Shown here one piece after another: positions 7,663-16,008 of a DNA stretch of 64,000 nt. The stretch comes from Lachnospiraceae bacterium. Its GTDB lineage: Bacteria; Bacillota; Clostridia; Lachnospirales; Lachnospiraceae. The notes beneath the pieces are model-generated. The model had not been told where the DNA came from. It did no database searches and saw only the letters and a list, made by a program, of their open reading frames with translations. Position numbers and translations under genes: made by a program. The DNA lies in NCBI GenBank assembly GCA_017428105.1, contig JAFRRM010000019.1, positions 1 to 64,000 of the forward strand, given 5' to 3'. Every line of letters begins with the position of its first letter. The stretch's first letter is position 1.

Positions 7663-10086
7663 TCACGGCGCCTGGACCCACAAATAATTGTTGTCCCGGG
7701 CGATCGCCTCGTCAAAATCCGTCTGAAGCATCCGGAAAACGTTGGCATTCTTCGGATTGTAAAGCACCACGTTCTTCCATTCATAGCCGATCAGCCACAG
7801 GTCATCCTGATCCGGCGAGACCCACCGGACGGGTCTTTCCCGGTTAAGAAACGTGATCAGTTCCCGGAGGGAAATGCCGCTGACTTCTTCCCAGTCCGGG
7901 CCGGGGTCCAGGATCCCGCCGCTGATCTCCAGGATCTTCTCGTCCTGTTTTCCAGCCCAGTACCAGGCCAGCGAACCGTCCCGGTACAGGACGAAGCCGT
8001 AAGTCTCCCGTGCCGCCGCGACGGCTTCGCCCAGGGAGGCATACGCGCCCGTCACGCCGGCCGAACCGCACGCAAAGCAGCGGAAACAGTAGGGATCGTC
8101 CGCATGGGCGGCCGGCAGTTCCAGCCGCTGCCCTTCGGCGAAGAGCCGGGTCGCATCCTGCTCGATGCGGAGGGAGGAAGGAAGGCGGTCGAATCTCAGC
8201 ACCTGCGCTTTTTTCAGCGCGCCGGAGGTCACGGCGGTAAAGTACTGCGGCGCCTGTTCGGCCGCGTCGCTGCGCAGCATGATGTCGGGGGACAGATACG
8301 AGTATCTGCCGTCCGCGTATGAGAACCGGTGGATCTCCATCTTGTCGCGGAGAACGGTCACATGATCGATCCAGACGTTCGCGTCGCGGTACGCGTAGAG
8401 AGGAGCGAGGGCGGTATCCAGGATCACGATCCGCTCGTAAGGATGGCGCGGGCCGACGCCGTCATGCAGCATCCCGGCATCGCGCGGGCCGTACCCTACG
8501 GCCAGGTCTTCGCGCAGGAAGCCCAGCGGTCTGACGAATTCGTCGTCCCCGGCCGTGAGTGTCCGGCGGTCGCCGCTGCTTAGGTCGATGATGCGGAGGG
8601 CGCCCGGCTGTTCCTGGTCCGTTTCGGAAGCCCAGGCAAAGATGGATCCCGAGTCGCTCACGACCAGGCCGGGGTATTCCTGCCGCGAGACCAGCACGGC
8701 CGTTTCCCCGGTATCGATGTCCATGACCAGCAGTTCTTCGTCCAGAATGAAATACAGGAAGTTATCGTTGCCTTTTCTGAACAGACGGCGGACTTCCAGC
8801 ATCAGCGAGGAAGGCGCCTGGCCGGAAGCCAGAAACACCTGCTCCCGGACTTCGTTGGCCTCCCGGTCGTAGCGGCAGTAGGAAATGCCGCAGCTGCCCT
8901 CGCGGGTGCCGCCATTCATGCAGCCGAACACGGCAAATTCCACCTGGCCGGCATCGCTGACTTCCATGATCCGGATGTCGTGATCCTTCCGGAGCATCCG
9001 CAGGGCGTGCTCGCCGCTCTGGCGGAAGCTGAACACTTTTGTCAGGCGGGTATCACCGGTATCGTACAGATATAATTCGCCGTCCACGGCAAAGCAGCAG
9101 AAACGCCGGTCCGGGCTGAGCATGCACTGGAGATCTTCCTCGTCCTGGATGCCCAGCAGGATGCCCTGCGTGACGACGGAATTTTCCGTAAAGGACCAGA
9201 GCTGGTTCATGTTACGTTCGTAATCCAGCAGATAGACGGCCATCCCGTAGCGCTGGAGCGATATGGATTCCGTCACGCGGAATTCCCGGGCGGTCTCTTC
9301 CTCCTGGGCCAGTTCCGCCAGAAAAGCAAAATCCGCATAGAGGTAATTGCCCTGAATGCCGCGGATGGTCATCCAGGAGCCGCCTTTTTCCTGATAGACG
9401 TCGTTTCCGCCCCAGCAGAACTGATCGAAGCTGCTTTTCAGCGTGACGGAGGCGAGCGTGTCTTTGTCCGAATTGGTGTCGGTCTCGAGCTGTGCCATGT
9501 AAGCCCGGGCCGTATCGCGGCGGAACAGGTCCTGATGCAGGTTCCGGGCGTAATCCGTCAGCATCATGACGGTCTCGCGGTCGGTCACTTTCATGACACG
9601 GGTGTGATAGGACGCGCTCCGCCCGGTCAGGGCGACGGTGATGTTCAGCAGATAATAGCGGTCGGGCGTGAGGATGTCCTGGAACCCGACGGAGAAAGCC
9701 CAGTCATCTTCCTGGGCGGCGAATCCATCGATCCGGCCCTGGGCCATCAGGCGGCCGTCTTCTTCGTCGCGGAGCTCGTAGGAGACGTTCCGGGGTCGTT
9801 CCCGCAGATCGAGCATATGGATCTCCATCTGCTGCTCTTCTTCCGTGAACGGGTAGACGCTGGGGCGTTCCGCGCCGGTCTGGTCCATGGATAGTTCCGT
9901 ATAGCCGTACAGCGGGTTGATCAGCCGGTCCTGCCAGGAAAAACAGAGTACGGGAAGAGAGGCAGCCTTAAAGGCGCTGCCTCTGCTTCCGCTCTCCCCC
10001 GCTTCCTTGCCTCCCACCAGGGCCAGGACCGTGGTCAGGAGGAAAAGGAGGGACAGTATCAGGATCTTCAGTCTGCTTTTTTTCAC
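7663..10086 (-). CDS. Large membrane-anchored extracytoplasmic protein
   Basis: An 807-residue protein with an N-terminal signal anchor (basic SRLK, then a Leu-rich segment to about residue 24). The bulk is beta-rich with repeated YLYDTGDTRLTKV / LLVMDIDTGETAVLV / LRIIDLSSGDRRTL elements, which look like propeller blades. The last 70 residues (LRELITFLNRERPVRW ... GYEWKNVVLYNPKNANVFRM) resemble the end of a C39-like peptidase fold, but I cannot find an intact Cys/His pair, so any such domain is probably inactive. GTG start behind GGAG. It lies 15 bp after dCMP deaminase. Function unknown; a surface or envelope role is inferred. Confidence 0.6.
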   Translation of the reverse strand: MKKSRLKILILSLLFLLTTVLALVGGKEAGESGSRGSAFKAASLPVLCFSWQDRLINPLYGYTELSMDQTGAERPSVYPFTEEEQQMEIHMLDLRERPRNVSYELRDEEDGRLMAQGRIDGFAAQEDDWAFSVGFQDILTPDRYYLLNITVALTGRSASYHTRVMKVTDRETVMMLTDYARNLHQDLFRRDTARAYMAQLETDTNSDKDTLASVTLKSSFDQFCWGGNDVYQEKGGSWMTIRGIQGNYLYADFAFLAELAQEEETAREFRVTESISLQRYGMAVYLLDYERNMNQLWSFTENSVVTQGILLGIQDEEDLQCMLSPDRRFCCFAVDGELYLYDTGDTRLTKVFSFRQSGEHALRMLRKDHDIRIMEVSDAGQVEFAVFGCMNGGTREGSCGISYCRYDREANEVREQVFLASGQAPSSLMLEVRRLFRKGNDNFLYFILDEELLVMDIDTGETAVLVSRQEYPGLVVSDSGSIFAWASETDQEQPGALRIIDLSSGDRRTLTAGDDEFVRPLGFLREDLAVGYGPRDAGMLHDGVGPRHPYERIVILDTALAPLYAYRDANVWIDHVTVLRDKMEIHRFSYADGRYSYLSPDIMLRSDAAEQAPQYFTAVTSGALKKAQVLRFDRLPSSLRIEQDATRLFAEGQRLELPAAHADDPYCFRCFACGSAGVTGAYASLGEAVAAARETYGFVLYRDGSLAWYWAGKQDEKILEISGGILDPGPDWEEVSGISLRELITFLNRERPVRWVSPDQDDLWLIGYEWKNVVLYNPKNANVFRMLQTDFDEAIARDNNYLWVQAP

Positions 10087-10101
10087 CCGGGGCTCCGTGA
10101 T

Positions 10102-10584
10102 TTATAACGTCAGTTCGATCTTCCGGCCCGTATGGACGTAGGGGATGAACGTAACGCCCGCGGCCGTCAGCATCCGTTTGGAAGCCCGGACCGCCGGGGT
10201 GTCCGCATATTTGTCATCTGCGTAGATCAGCGTCTTGATGCCGCTCTGGATGATGGCCTTGGCGCATTCGTTGCAGGGGAACAGCGTGACATAAAGCTTG
10301 CTGCCCTCCAGGCTGCCGCCGCGGTAATTCAGGATGGCGTTCAGTTCGCTGTGGGTCGTATAGAAATATTTGCTGTCGTAGGGATCGCCTTCGCGGCACC
10401 AGGGGAATTCATCATCGGAGCAGCCGATGGGGAATCCGTTGTAACCCATGGACAGGATCTTGTTGTCCTGGCTGACGATGCAGGCGCCGACCTGCGTGTT
10501 GGGATCTTTGGAGCGGGCCGCGCTGAGCATGGCCACTCCCATGAAATACTCGTCCCAGCTGATGTAGTCTTTGCGTTTTTCCAT
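10102..10584 (-). CDS. dCMP deaminase
   Basis: A 160-residue zinc deaminase of the deoxycytidylate/ComEB family. It converts dCMP to dUMP for dTTP synthesis. The zinc and catalytic motif is HSELNAIL (His and proton-shuttling Glu) with PCNECAKAII (two Cys). The N-terminal SWDEYFMGVAMLSAARSKDP and VGACIV are family hallmarks. The length is standard and there is no membrane domain. ATG is preceded by GGGGGAAACA. It is 23 bp downstream of tsaC and is probably co-transcribed. Confidence 0.95.
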   Translation of the reverse strand: MEKRKDYISWDEYFMGVAMLSAARSKDPNTQVGACIVSQDNKILSMGYNGFPIGCSDDEFPWCREGDPYDSKYFYTTHSELNAILNYRGGSLEGSKLYVTLFPCNECAKAIIQSGIKTLIYADDKYADTPAVRASKRMLTAAGVTFIPYVHTGRKIELTL

Positions 10585-10607
10585 TGTTTCCCCCTTAACT
10601 GTTGGTG

Positions 10608-11678
10608 CTAGGCAAGGTCCGTCAGGTCGAAGGCCGCCGCCTTGCGCAGCCGGTTCATGATGGCAACGCCGAGAGGGCCTTCTTCAAAGGTCTCGCTGTA
10701 TACGTGCGACAGCCCGCATTCGTCCAGATGGCGCAGCGCCGCGAACAGGCCGTGGGCGATCTCTTCTCCGCAGGCGCGGGCGCCCAGCGGGATCAGTAGA
10801 AGGTGGTCTCCCTCATCCGCTTGGTAGAGAGGCAGGGTCTCGCGGCAGACCATCGCGCCGGTCCGTTCGCCGTTCTGGGCGGCTTCCTGGGCTTTCTCAA
10901 GGATGTAGGCGGCTCGCTTTTCATCAGGTCCGGCCACCAGGGTGAGCGGGACCTGCGGCGCGTAATGACGGTATTTCATGCCGGGGGCGCGCGGAGCCGT
11001 TTTCTCGTCCGGCCGTCCCAGGACGGCGGGATCCACGGAGACGGTCCCCAGCAGGTCCCTGAGGGCCTGCAGGCCGATATAGCCGGGACGGAGGATCTCC
11101 GGAACAGACCGGCTGACGTCCACGATGGTGGATTCCAGCCCGATCTCGGATTCGCCGCCGTCCAGGATGAGCGGGATCCGGCCGTTTAAGTCCTCGTAAA
11201 CGTGGCGCGCACAGGTGGGGCTCGGCCGTCCGGAGGCATTGGCGCTCGGCGCCGCGATCGGAACGCCGGCCGCCCGGATCAGGGCTGCCGCTCCGGGATG
11301 TGAAGGCATTCTGACGGCCACGGTATCCAGACCGCCGGTGGTCTCCGGGGGCACCAGGCCGGTCTTCCTGAATATAATGGTCAGCGGACCCGGCCAGAAG
11401 GCGTCCATCAGTTTTTCGGCAGCCGGCGGGATCTCCCGCACCAGCGGGCGGAGCGCTTCCCGGTCGGCGATATGAAGGATCAGCGGGTTGTCCGAAGGGC
11501 GGCCCTTGGCGGCGTAGATGGCACGTGAAGAAGACGGGTCCAGGCCGTTGCCGCCCAGCCCGTACACCGTCTCGGTGGGAAAAGCCACGAGGTCTCCCCG
11601 GCGGATCAGGTCCGCCGCTTCCCGCAGGATGATATCATCATTTCCGCTGCCGTCCAGCGTTTTGATCTTAGTTTCCAT
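10608..11678 (-). CDS. tsaC: L-threonylcarbamoyladenylate synthase (Sua5 type)
   Basis: A 356-residue enzyme that makes threonylcarbamoyl-AMP from threonine, bicarbonate and ATP for t6A37 tRNA modification. The YrdC-like domain (about 1-210) contains GDLVAFPTETVYGLGGNG, KGRPSDNPLILHI and the PSANASGRPSPT phosphate-binding loop. The C-terminal Sua5 domain starts at the linker APGMKYRHYAP, so this is the long Sua5 form. The start fits the family, with no plausible start further in. The ATG sits about 8 bp after a TATAAT and lacks a Shine-Dalgarno, so the mRNA may be leaderless. Confidence 0.95.
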   Translation of the reverse strand: METKIKTLDGSGNDDIILREAADLIRRGDLVAFPTETVYGLGGNGLDPSSSRAIYAAKGRPSDNPLILHIADREALRPLVREIPPAAEKLMDAFWPGPLTIIFRKTGLVPPETTGGLDTVAVRMPSHPGAAALIRAAGVPIAAPSANASGRPSPTCARHVYEDLNGRIPLILDGGESEIGLESTIVDVSRSVPEILRPGYIGLQALRDLLGTVSVDPAVLGRPDEKTAPRAPGMKYRHYAPQVPLTLVAGPDEKRAAYILEKAQEAAQNGERTGAMVCRETLPLYQADEGDHLLLIPLGARACGEEIAHGLFAALRHLDECGLSHVYSETFEEGPLGVAIMNRLRKAAAFDLTDLA

Positions 11679-11686
11679 GGTACAAG

Positions 11687-11715
11687 ATTATAGCGAAAGA
11701 TCGCTGCAATTACAA
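11687..11715 (-). promoter_or_regulatory. Promoter of tsaC, apparently leaderless
   Basis: -35 TTGTAA (11715-11710), 17-bp spacer, -10 TATAAT (11692-11687). The ATG of tsaC begins at 11678, so the expected transcription start (about 11680) coincides with the start codon. No GGAGG-like site lies between them. Confidence 0.65.
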
Positions 11716-11736
11716 GTGCCCGGAAGTCATTTTGTC

Positions 11737-11787
11737 GCGGCGGCGCGGGAACGGTCCCCCGGAGATGATCCCGGTCCCTGCCGCCGC
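11737..11787. repeat. GC-rich inverted repeat after the tad operon
   Basis: GCGGCGGC (11737-11744) is the reverse complement of GCCGCCGC (11780-11787), and GGGAAC/GTCCC-like inner arms extend the stem. It sits between the end of the tad operon (11791) and the tsaC promoter. There is no clear T-tract, so it may be a weak terminator or an RNA-stabilising hairpin. Confidence 0.45.
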
Positions 11788-11790
11788 CCC

Positions 11791-12417
11791 TTATTCTGCC
11801 CGTCCGGTCCTGGCGCGCCGGAACAGGCCCCGTTTCTGTCTGGCAGGCTGCGGTCCGGCTGTTTTCGGAACCGGCCGGGGCTCCGGCGCGATCTCGTCCC
11901 ACAGTTCGAAGATCTGCGAAAACGTCGTGTTCTCCTCATGACATACGCGCAGGAGCTCATAGGCGACGCGGGCCGTTTTTTCATCTTCATGATTGCATTT
12001 TTTAAGGAAGAACCGGGACAGTTTCTGCAGCTGTGCGAAGAGGTCCTCGTCCCGGTCCGGATGGTACACGAAGGACCAGCCCTCCCGTCCGCGGAAGATC
12101 AGGCCGGGTTCCAGGACCAGGCCGGACGGCCGCAGCAGATACGATGCCGCCTCCTCGCAGCTCCGATGGATGCTGTACAGGACGTCCCGCATCATTTTCT
12201 CATCGATCTCGCTGGTCTGCGTCAGGGAACTCAGCGACTGTCTTCCGCTGATCTCATAACTGTAAGCGGGCTCTTCTCCCGTCCGGAACAGCCGGAAAGG
12301 CAGCAGGCCGGCGGGCCGCGTGTGCAGCAGCATGTTCCTCTCAAATGCATTGCCGTCCGGTTCTCCCTGCAGGACCAGGTAATTGCCGTCCAGTTCCTTG
12401 ATAAATTCGATATTCAT
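11791..12417 (-). CDS. DUF6382-like protein of the tad operon
   Basis: A 208-residue soluble protein that opens with MNIEFIKELDGNYLVL and contains LLPFRLFRTGEEPAYSYEIS and FRGREGWSFVYHPDRDEDLF. It resembles the N-terminal DUF6382 domain found in Lachnospiraceae tad loci, where it often precedes an FHA domain. No FHA domain is present here; the chain ends in a basic Pro/Arg tail. ATG is preceded by GGGAGGAGATCG. It is the last gene of the tad operon, 15 bp after the TadE-like gene. Family assignment is from memory of the pattern; function is inferred as pilus-associated. Confidence 0.65.
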   Translation of the reverse strand: MNIEFIKELDGNYLVLQGEPDGNAFERNMLLHTRPAGLLPFRLFRTGEEPAYSYEISGRQSLSSLTQTSEIDEKMMRDVLYSIHRSCEEAASYLLRPSGLVLEPGLIFRGREGWSFVYHPDRDEDLFAQLQKLSRFFLKKCNHEDEKTARVAYELLRVCHEENTTFSQIFELWDEIAPEPRPVPKTAGPQPARQKRGLFRRARTGRAE

Positions 12418-12432
12418 CGATCTCCTCCCGCT

Positions 12433-12837
12433 CTATGGCTTCCGGGGGATCCACTCCCGGATGAATGAACCGATATGGATCAGGTCCTCCGGTCTCAGCC
12501 CGTTCGTATAACGAAGCCCCTCGCCGGCGTAAGTGTCCGCCGCCGTTTCCACTTTCCTCATCAGTTCCACCGACTTCAGCATCAGTCCCGCCATCATGAT
12601 CAGGATCAGGCTGTAGATCAGGGCCGCCTCCACCGTCAGACTGGCCGCAGCAGTGAGACCGCTGCGAGGATCAGGGCGCCTGCGAACACAAACGGCAGGA
12701 ACGGCAGGCTTTCCTTCAGCCCCTTTTTCTTCAGCAGAAGCAGGGCCGATCCGAAGACGGCGGACAGAAACAGGGAAACCAGCAGCAGGAGGAACAGTTC
12801 CGAAACGTTCCGCCAGCAGGCAAATGAACAAAAGCAT
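12433..12837 (-). CDS. Small TadE-like pseudopilin, start overlaps upstream gene
   Basis: The well-supported part is 12687-12433: a basic stretch (VRRRPDPRSGLTAA), the type IV prepilin-like signature A-SLTVEAAL with Glu at +5, a hydrophobic helix and a short C-terminal domain ending EWIPRKP. This matches Gram-positive TadE-like minor pilins. In this frame there is no ATG, GTG or TTG between 12831 and the signature. The only start with a good site is the ATG at 12837, behind AAAGGAG at 7-nt spacing; both lie inside the prepilin peptidase gene in another frame. That would give 134 residues and a 202-bp overlap. A -1 frameshift or a non-canonical start are alternatives. Confidence 0.6.
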   Translation of the reverse strand: MLLFICLLAERFGTVPPAAGFPVSVRRLRIGPASAEEKGAEGKPAVPAVCVRRRPDPRSGLTAAASLTVEAALIYSLILIMMAGLMLKSVELMRKVETAADTYAGEGLRYTNGLRPEDLIHIGSFIREWIPRKP

Positions 12838-13097
12838 ATTCCGTCTCCTTTCCCCATCGCGCCGCGGCTCAGGCGCGACAGCAGCAAAAGTCCCAGGCCC
12901 CACACCAGAGCGGCCAGGTGGGACAGCAGGACCGTTCCCGCTTCTTCCGGACCGGTCACGATCCGGCAAACGGTCATCAGCATGCCGAAGACCGACCCGC
13001 CCGCCGCCGTCACCAGGCTGATGCGGCCGGTGCGGAAGTCCTCCCGGGCCAGTAGTCCGGCATAGATCAGAAAACAGATCTCCGCAGCCGCTTTCAC
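12636..13097 (-). CDS. tadV: Prepilin peptidase (A24/TadV-CpaA type)
   Basis: A 153-residue membrane aspartic protease that processes Flp and TadE-type prepilins. The first aspartate lies in REDFRTGRIS and the second in GKGDGI, the GxGD motif of family A24. About five hydrophobic helices are visible. It ends in the typical PFLPFVFAGALILA helix, so it is complete although short, lacking the N-terminal methyltransferase region as in TadV. The GTG start overlaps the preceding stop (GTGA) behind GGAGGGG. Its 3' third contains the candidate start of the downstream TadE-like gene. Confidence 0.88.
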   Translation of the reverse strand: MKAAAEICFLIYAGLLAREDFRTGRISLVTAAGGSVFGMLMTVCRIVTGPEEAGTVLLSHLAALVWGLGLLLLSRLSRGAMGKGDGICFCSFACWRNVSELFLLLLVSLFLSAVFGSALLLLKKKGLKESLPFLPFVFAGALILAAVSLLRPV

Positions 13098-14212
13098 GGT
13101 TCCCCTCCGCAGAAGCCGCAGGGCCGGTATTTTTCCCGCGCCTCGCTGATGGCCATCTCAATGACCGTCCGTTTCATTCCCGGACAGTTTTTTTCGTAAT
13201 GATACCGGGTCCCAAAATCCGTGATCCATGCGATCAGAGGTTCCGGACGCCCCACGACGCAGCGGTCGCACGGGTAATAGATCTTCCCTTCTTCATTTCT
13301 CAGGGACGGGACTTCATCCAGCGGGACCGAGACCGGATCGACGTGGAATACGCGGCAGTTCAGGTCTTTATGGTAGACAGTTCCTCTTTCCGTCACGTAT
13401 ACGGTCTCCTCCTGTTCTTCTTCCTGGGGTTCCTCTTCTTCCTTCACCACTTTCGTGCCGATCCAGAGCCTGCGGCAGCTTCGCTGCACGACGGGGGCGG
13501 AAACGCCGAAGACACGGCCGAAGAGCGGCGCGATGCGGTAGCTCAGGACAAGGTCCAGTTCCCGGTCATGCAGGGTGCTTCCGCTTAAGGAAACGCCGTC
13601 CGCACCGTCCTTCAGAACGGAACGGTCCAGCCTCTCCCGCCCCACTTTGGCAATGAGCCATTGTTTCACGAGCTGCTGCCAGACCAGCGCCGATCCTTTT
13701 TCCAGCAGGAAAAGTTTCATCTCTTCCACAAGATCGGCCTCCTGCGACAACAGATAAGAGATATCTTCCCCGTTCCCGGCCAGCGCGCCGCTTAACGCGC
13801 CGCCGTCCGCGAGCGTCAGCAGATCCGTTCCGGTGTAGTCGTCGGCAAAGTCCAGGGCGTAGGACCAGACCGCGACGTCTTCGCCGATCTCATCCAGCGC
13901 TTTCTGGAAGCGCAGCTGCAGCAGCTGCGCGGAGAAAAAGCTGAAGAAAAGGCCGGCTGCCAGCAGGAAAACGGGCAAGGCCAGCGCCGCTTCCACCGTC
14001 AGGCTCGCCGCCGGGGCTGCATCCTTCTGCAAAAATGCCCCGGAGACGGAGTCTTTGGGGAGACTGTTGTTTGTAAAGTTGTTTAGGAAAGCGCGATATC
14101 TTTTCCTGTCATGGCATTGACGAAAAGATGGTATAGATTTTTTGAAATGATAAAAACAAGAAAAAGTGTTCAAGAAAAGATTGATGATTTGTCTCCGGGG
14201 CATCGTCTGCAT
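13094..14212 (-). CDS. TadE-like pilin protein with duplicated Cys/His motif
   Basis: A 372-residue protein. Residues 1 to about 60 form an unusual leader encoded by A/T-rich DNA. Then comes A-SLTVEAAL with a hydrophobic helix, the pilin-like anchor shared with the smaller TadE-like gene. The extracellular part ends with two copies of a metal-site-like pattern: YHKDLNC...CDRC and YHYEKNC...CGFC (H-x4-C...C-x2-C). An acidic stretch (KEEEEPQEEEQEE) precedes them. The start chosen is ATG at 14212, behind GGAGG at 8-nt spacing; the GTG at 14221 is too close to that site. It overlaps the DUF5702 stop. Confidence 0.75.
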   Translation of the reverse strand: MQTMPRRQIINLFLNTFSCFYHFKKSIPSFRQCHDRKRYRAFLNNFTNNSLPKDSVSGAFLQKDAAPAASLTVEAALALPVFLLAAGLFFSFFSAQLLQLRFQKALDEIGEDVAVWSYALDFADDYTGTDLLTLADGGALSGALAGNGEDISYLLSQEADLVEEMKLFLLEKGSALVWQQLVKQWLIAKVGRERLDRSVLKDGADGVSLSGSTLHDRELDLVLSYRIAPLFGRVFGVSAPVVQRSCRRLWIGTKVVKEEEEPQEEEQEETVYVTERGTVYHKDLNCRVFHVDPVSVPLDEVPSLRNEEGKIYYPCDRCVVGRPEPLIAWITDFGTRYHYEKNCPGMKRTVIEMAISEAREKYRPCGFCGGEP

Positions 14213-14217
14213 AAAGA

Positions 14218-15747
14218 TCACCTCCTTCCGTAGCCGTAGACGGCTTCTTTTCTGAACCTTCTTCCGGAGCGGGGACCGGCCTCCGTCCGGAGGAAAGGTG
14301 CATTCAAATAAAGATAAGACACGTCGGCACGAAGCGTGACGGACGCCCAGACCAGGCAGTCCCGCATCCGGAACCCCGGGACCTGCTGGCCGATCCGTTC
14401 CTGGATGACGTCCATCATCCGGTAGGATTGTTTATTCGTGTCTCCCAGGAAAAACAGCACGCGCAGGTAGTCTTCGTACGAGAGACCGGCGGTCCCGCCG
14501 CCTTCCGCGGACAGGTCCAGTTTCATGGCGGACAGTTTCCAGGTCGCGGCGTTCTTCCAGAGCGGGATCTTCCTGCCCCGTACAAGTCCCCGTACATCCA
14601 CTATGCTTTCCGCAAGGGCCCAGGCCGACAGCAGCAGCCATTTCAGAAGCAGGATCAGCTGGGGCAGCGCCAGCAGCGTCATGATCGCGGCGGCGGTCGC
14701 TTCCGCCAGAGCCACTTTTTCGGCGTCGGTCGCCAGATAGGCCAGATTGAACCCCATGCGGATCAGCAGGATCTCGCCGACCGTCGTCTCAAAAGAGGCT
14801 TTATCCGTTTTTCGGCCGGTCAGGACGTACTCCGCCTCATACCGCGCATCCCCGCCGTCCCCGGCGGCATACGAGGTCATTTTGTGCTGCATGTATTCCC
14901 CCAGCAGCAGGTGGTTCAGCATGGTGTCCGGTTCGTTCCCGAAGCCGAAATGCCGCATTTTCTCCGCCTCGGACAGACGGGACGGCAGGGCGGGGCTTTC
15001 CCAGGAATGGCCGGAAAGCTCTTCCGTTCCCGTGATGATCGCGATCAGGCCGTTTTTCCGGATGGCGCGGATCTGCTCCAGCAGGTCGGTGCTGACATCT
15101 TCGCTGGTCCCGGCCGGCGGCTCGTATTCCATATCGGACTCCTCCGCCTTCTGCCGCGCCTCCTCCTGCAGGGCTGCCGCCTGTTCCCTTATGTCGTCCA
15201 GGTTGCTGACGATTCCTTCCAGGCTGCTGTCCTTGTCCCCGATCATATTGCCGATGGTCTCCAGGAAACCGGCGCCGTCTTCCTCGCTGTATAAGCCCAG
15301 TCTGCCCAGGACTTCCTGCAGCAGCTGTGCCAGCCCCGCGGACTTCATATAGGTCAGGGCGGCCTCCGTGAAGACGGCTCCGTTGTCTTCCGTGATATAG
15401 ACGGCGTTCTGCGATTCGAGTTCCAGGCCGAGGAGACCGATCCGGTCCCCGTCGGCGTGAAGAGTCCCCGTACCGGGCCGCAGGTATTTTTCGGCATGCG
15501 TCAGCATGACGTCCTGCCAGACCTCCGTCCCTCCTTCCCTGCCCGGGCAAAGCAGCAGGCCGTATTCCCGCATCGTTTCCCCCTGAAATCCCGCGAAAAC
15601 GGAGCGGAGGGAGGAATTTGCCGCCTGCGCGCACAGATAATCTAGACAGGCGCAGCGGGAGCCTTCCAGGCAAGTGCCGAACAGGGCAAAAAGGGACAGG
15701 GCGGTCAGGGACAGAAAGACCGTCACCTGTCCCGTGAAACGCTTCAT
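14218..15747 (-). CDS. DUF5702-like pilus locus protein
   Basis: A 509-residue protein with an N-terminal anchor (QVTVFLSLTALSLFALFGTCLEGSR) like TadG/TadE-family membrane proteins, a long mixed domain with helical segments, and a further hydrophobic hairpin at about 350-385 (AAIMTLLALPQLILLLKWLL). This matches the DUF5702 family of Gram-positive tad loci by position and N-terminus. It starts at ATG overlapping the flp stop (ATGA). It probably sits in the membrane with most mass outside, as a minor pilin or assembly component. The precise role is unknown. Confidence 0.75.
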   Translation of the reverse strand: MKRFTGQVTVFLSLTALSLFALFGTCLEGSRCACLDYLCAQAANSSLRSVFAGFQGETMREYGLLLCPGREGGTEVWQDVMLTHAEKYLRPGTGTLHADGDRIGLLGLELESQNAVYITEDNGAVFTEAALTYMKSAGLAQLLQEVLGRLGLYSEEDGAGFLETIGNMIGDKDSSLEGIVSNLDDIREQAAALQEEARQKAEESDMEYEPPAGTSEDVSTDLLEQIRAIRKNGLIAIITGTEELSGHSWESPALPSRLSEAEKMRHFGFGNEPDTMLNHLLLGEYMQHKMTSYAAGDGGDARYEAEYVLTGRKTDKASFETTVGEILLIRMGFNLAYLATDAEKVALAEATAAAIMTLLALPQLILLLKWLLLSAWALAESIVDVRGLVRGRKIPLWKNAATWKLSAMKLDLSAEGGGTAGLSYEDYLRVLFFLGDTNKQSYRMMDVIQERIGQQVPGFRMRDCLVWASVTLRADVSYLYLNAPFLRTEAGPRSGRRFRKEAVYGYGRR

Positions 15748-15935
15748 GGCATCAGGGTATCCACACCGGAGTTGACGCCGCCGAAGATGCGGTTGATCAG
15801 TCCGGTGATCTGGTCCCGGAAAATGATGACCAGGGCCACGATGACGACCAGGATCAGGACGACCTCCACGACGCCCACGCCGCTGTCGTCCTGCAGCAGG
15901 CCCGCCAGCCTGCCGGGTTCTTTACGTTTTTTCAT
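15744..15935 (-). CDS. flp: Flp1-type major pilin
   Basis: A 63-residue prepilin. A basic leader ends at DDSG, then VGVVEVVLILVVIVALVII gives the type IVb N-terminus with Glu at +5, and a short C-terminal part ends NRIFGGVNSGVDTLMP. It is the probable structural subunit of the Flp pilus. Good Shine-Dalgarno (GGAGGAAAATGAT before ATG). It is preceded by a 73-bp spacer holding a GC hairpin, which could give the pilin its own mRNA level. Confidence 0.9.
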   Translation of the reverse strand: MKKRKEPGRLAGLLQDDSGVGVVEVVLILVVIVALVIIFRDQITGLINRIFGGVNSGVDTLMP

Positions 15936-15980
15936 ATCATTTTCCTCCGTATTGATTTGATCGGATCGGGGATCCGCGCA

Positions 15981-16003
15981 GCCGGGCGCCGAGAGCTCCC
16001 GGC
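15981..16003. repeat. Intercistronic hairpin between tadC and flp
   Basis: GCCGGG (15981-15986) and CCCGGC (15998-16003) form a perfect 6-bp stem in the 73-bp gap upstream of flp. On the operon strand no T-tract follows, so it is more likely a processing or stabilising element for the pilin mRNA than a terminator. Confidence 0.4.
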
Positions 16004-16008
16004 CTTTT

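Noticed and set aside
7347..7784. 145-codon minus-strand ORF over the SRP RNA
   Set aside because: It covers the RNA and its promoter; no ribosome binding site and no protein motifs.
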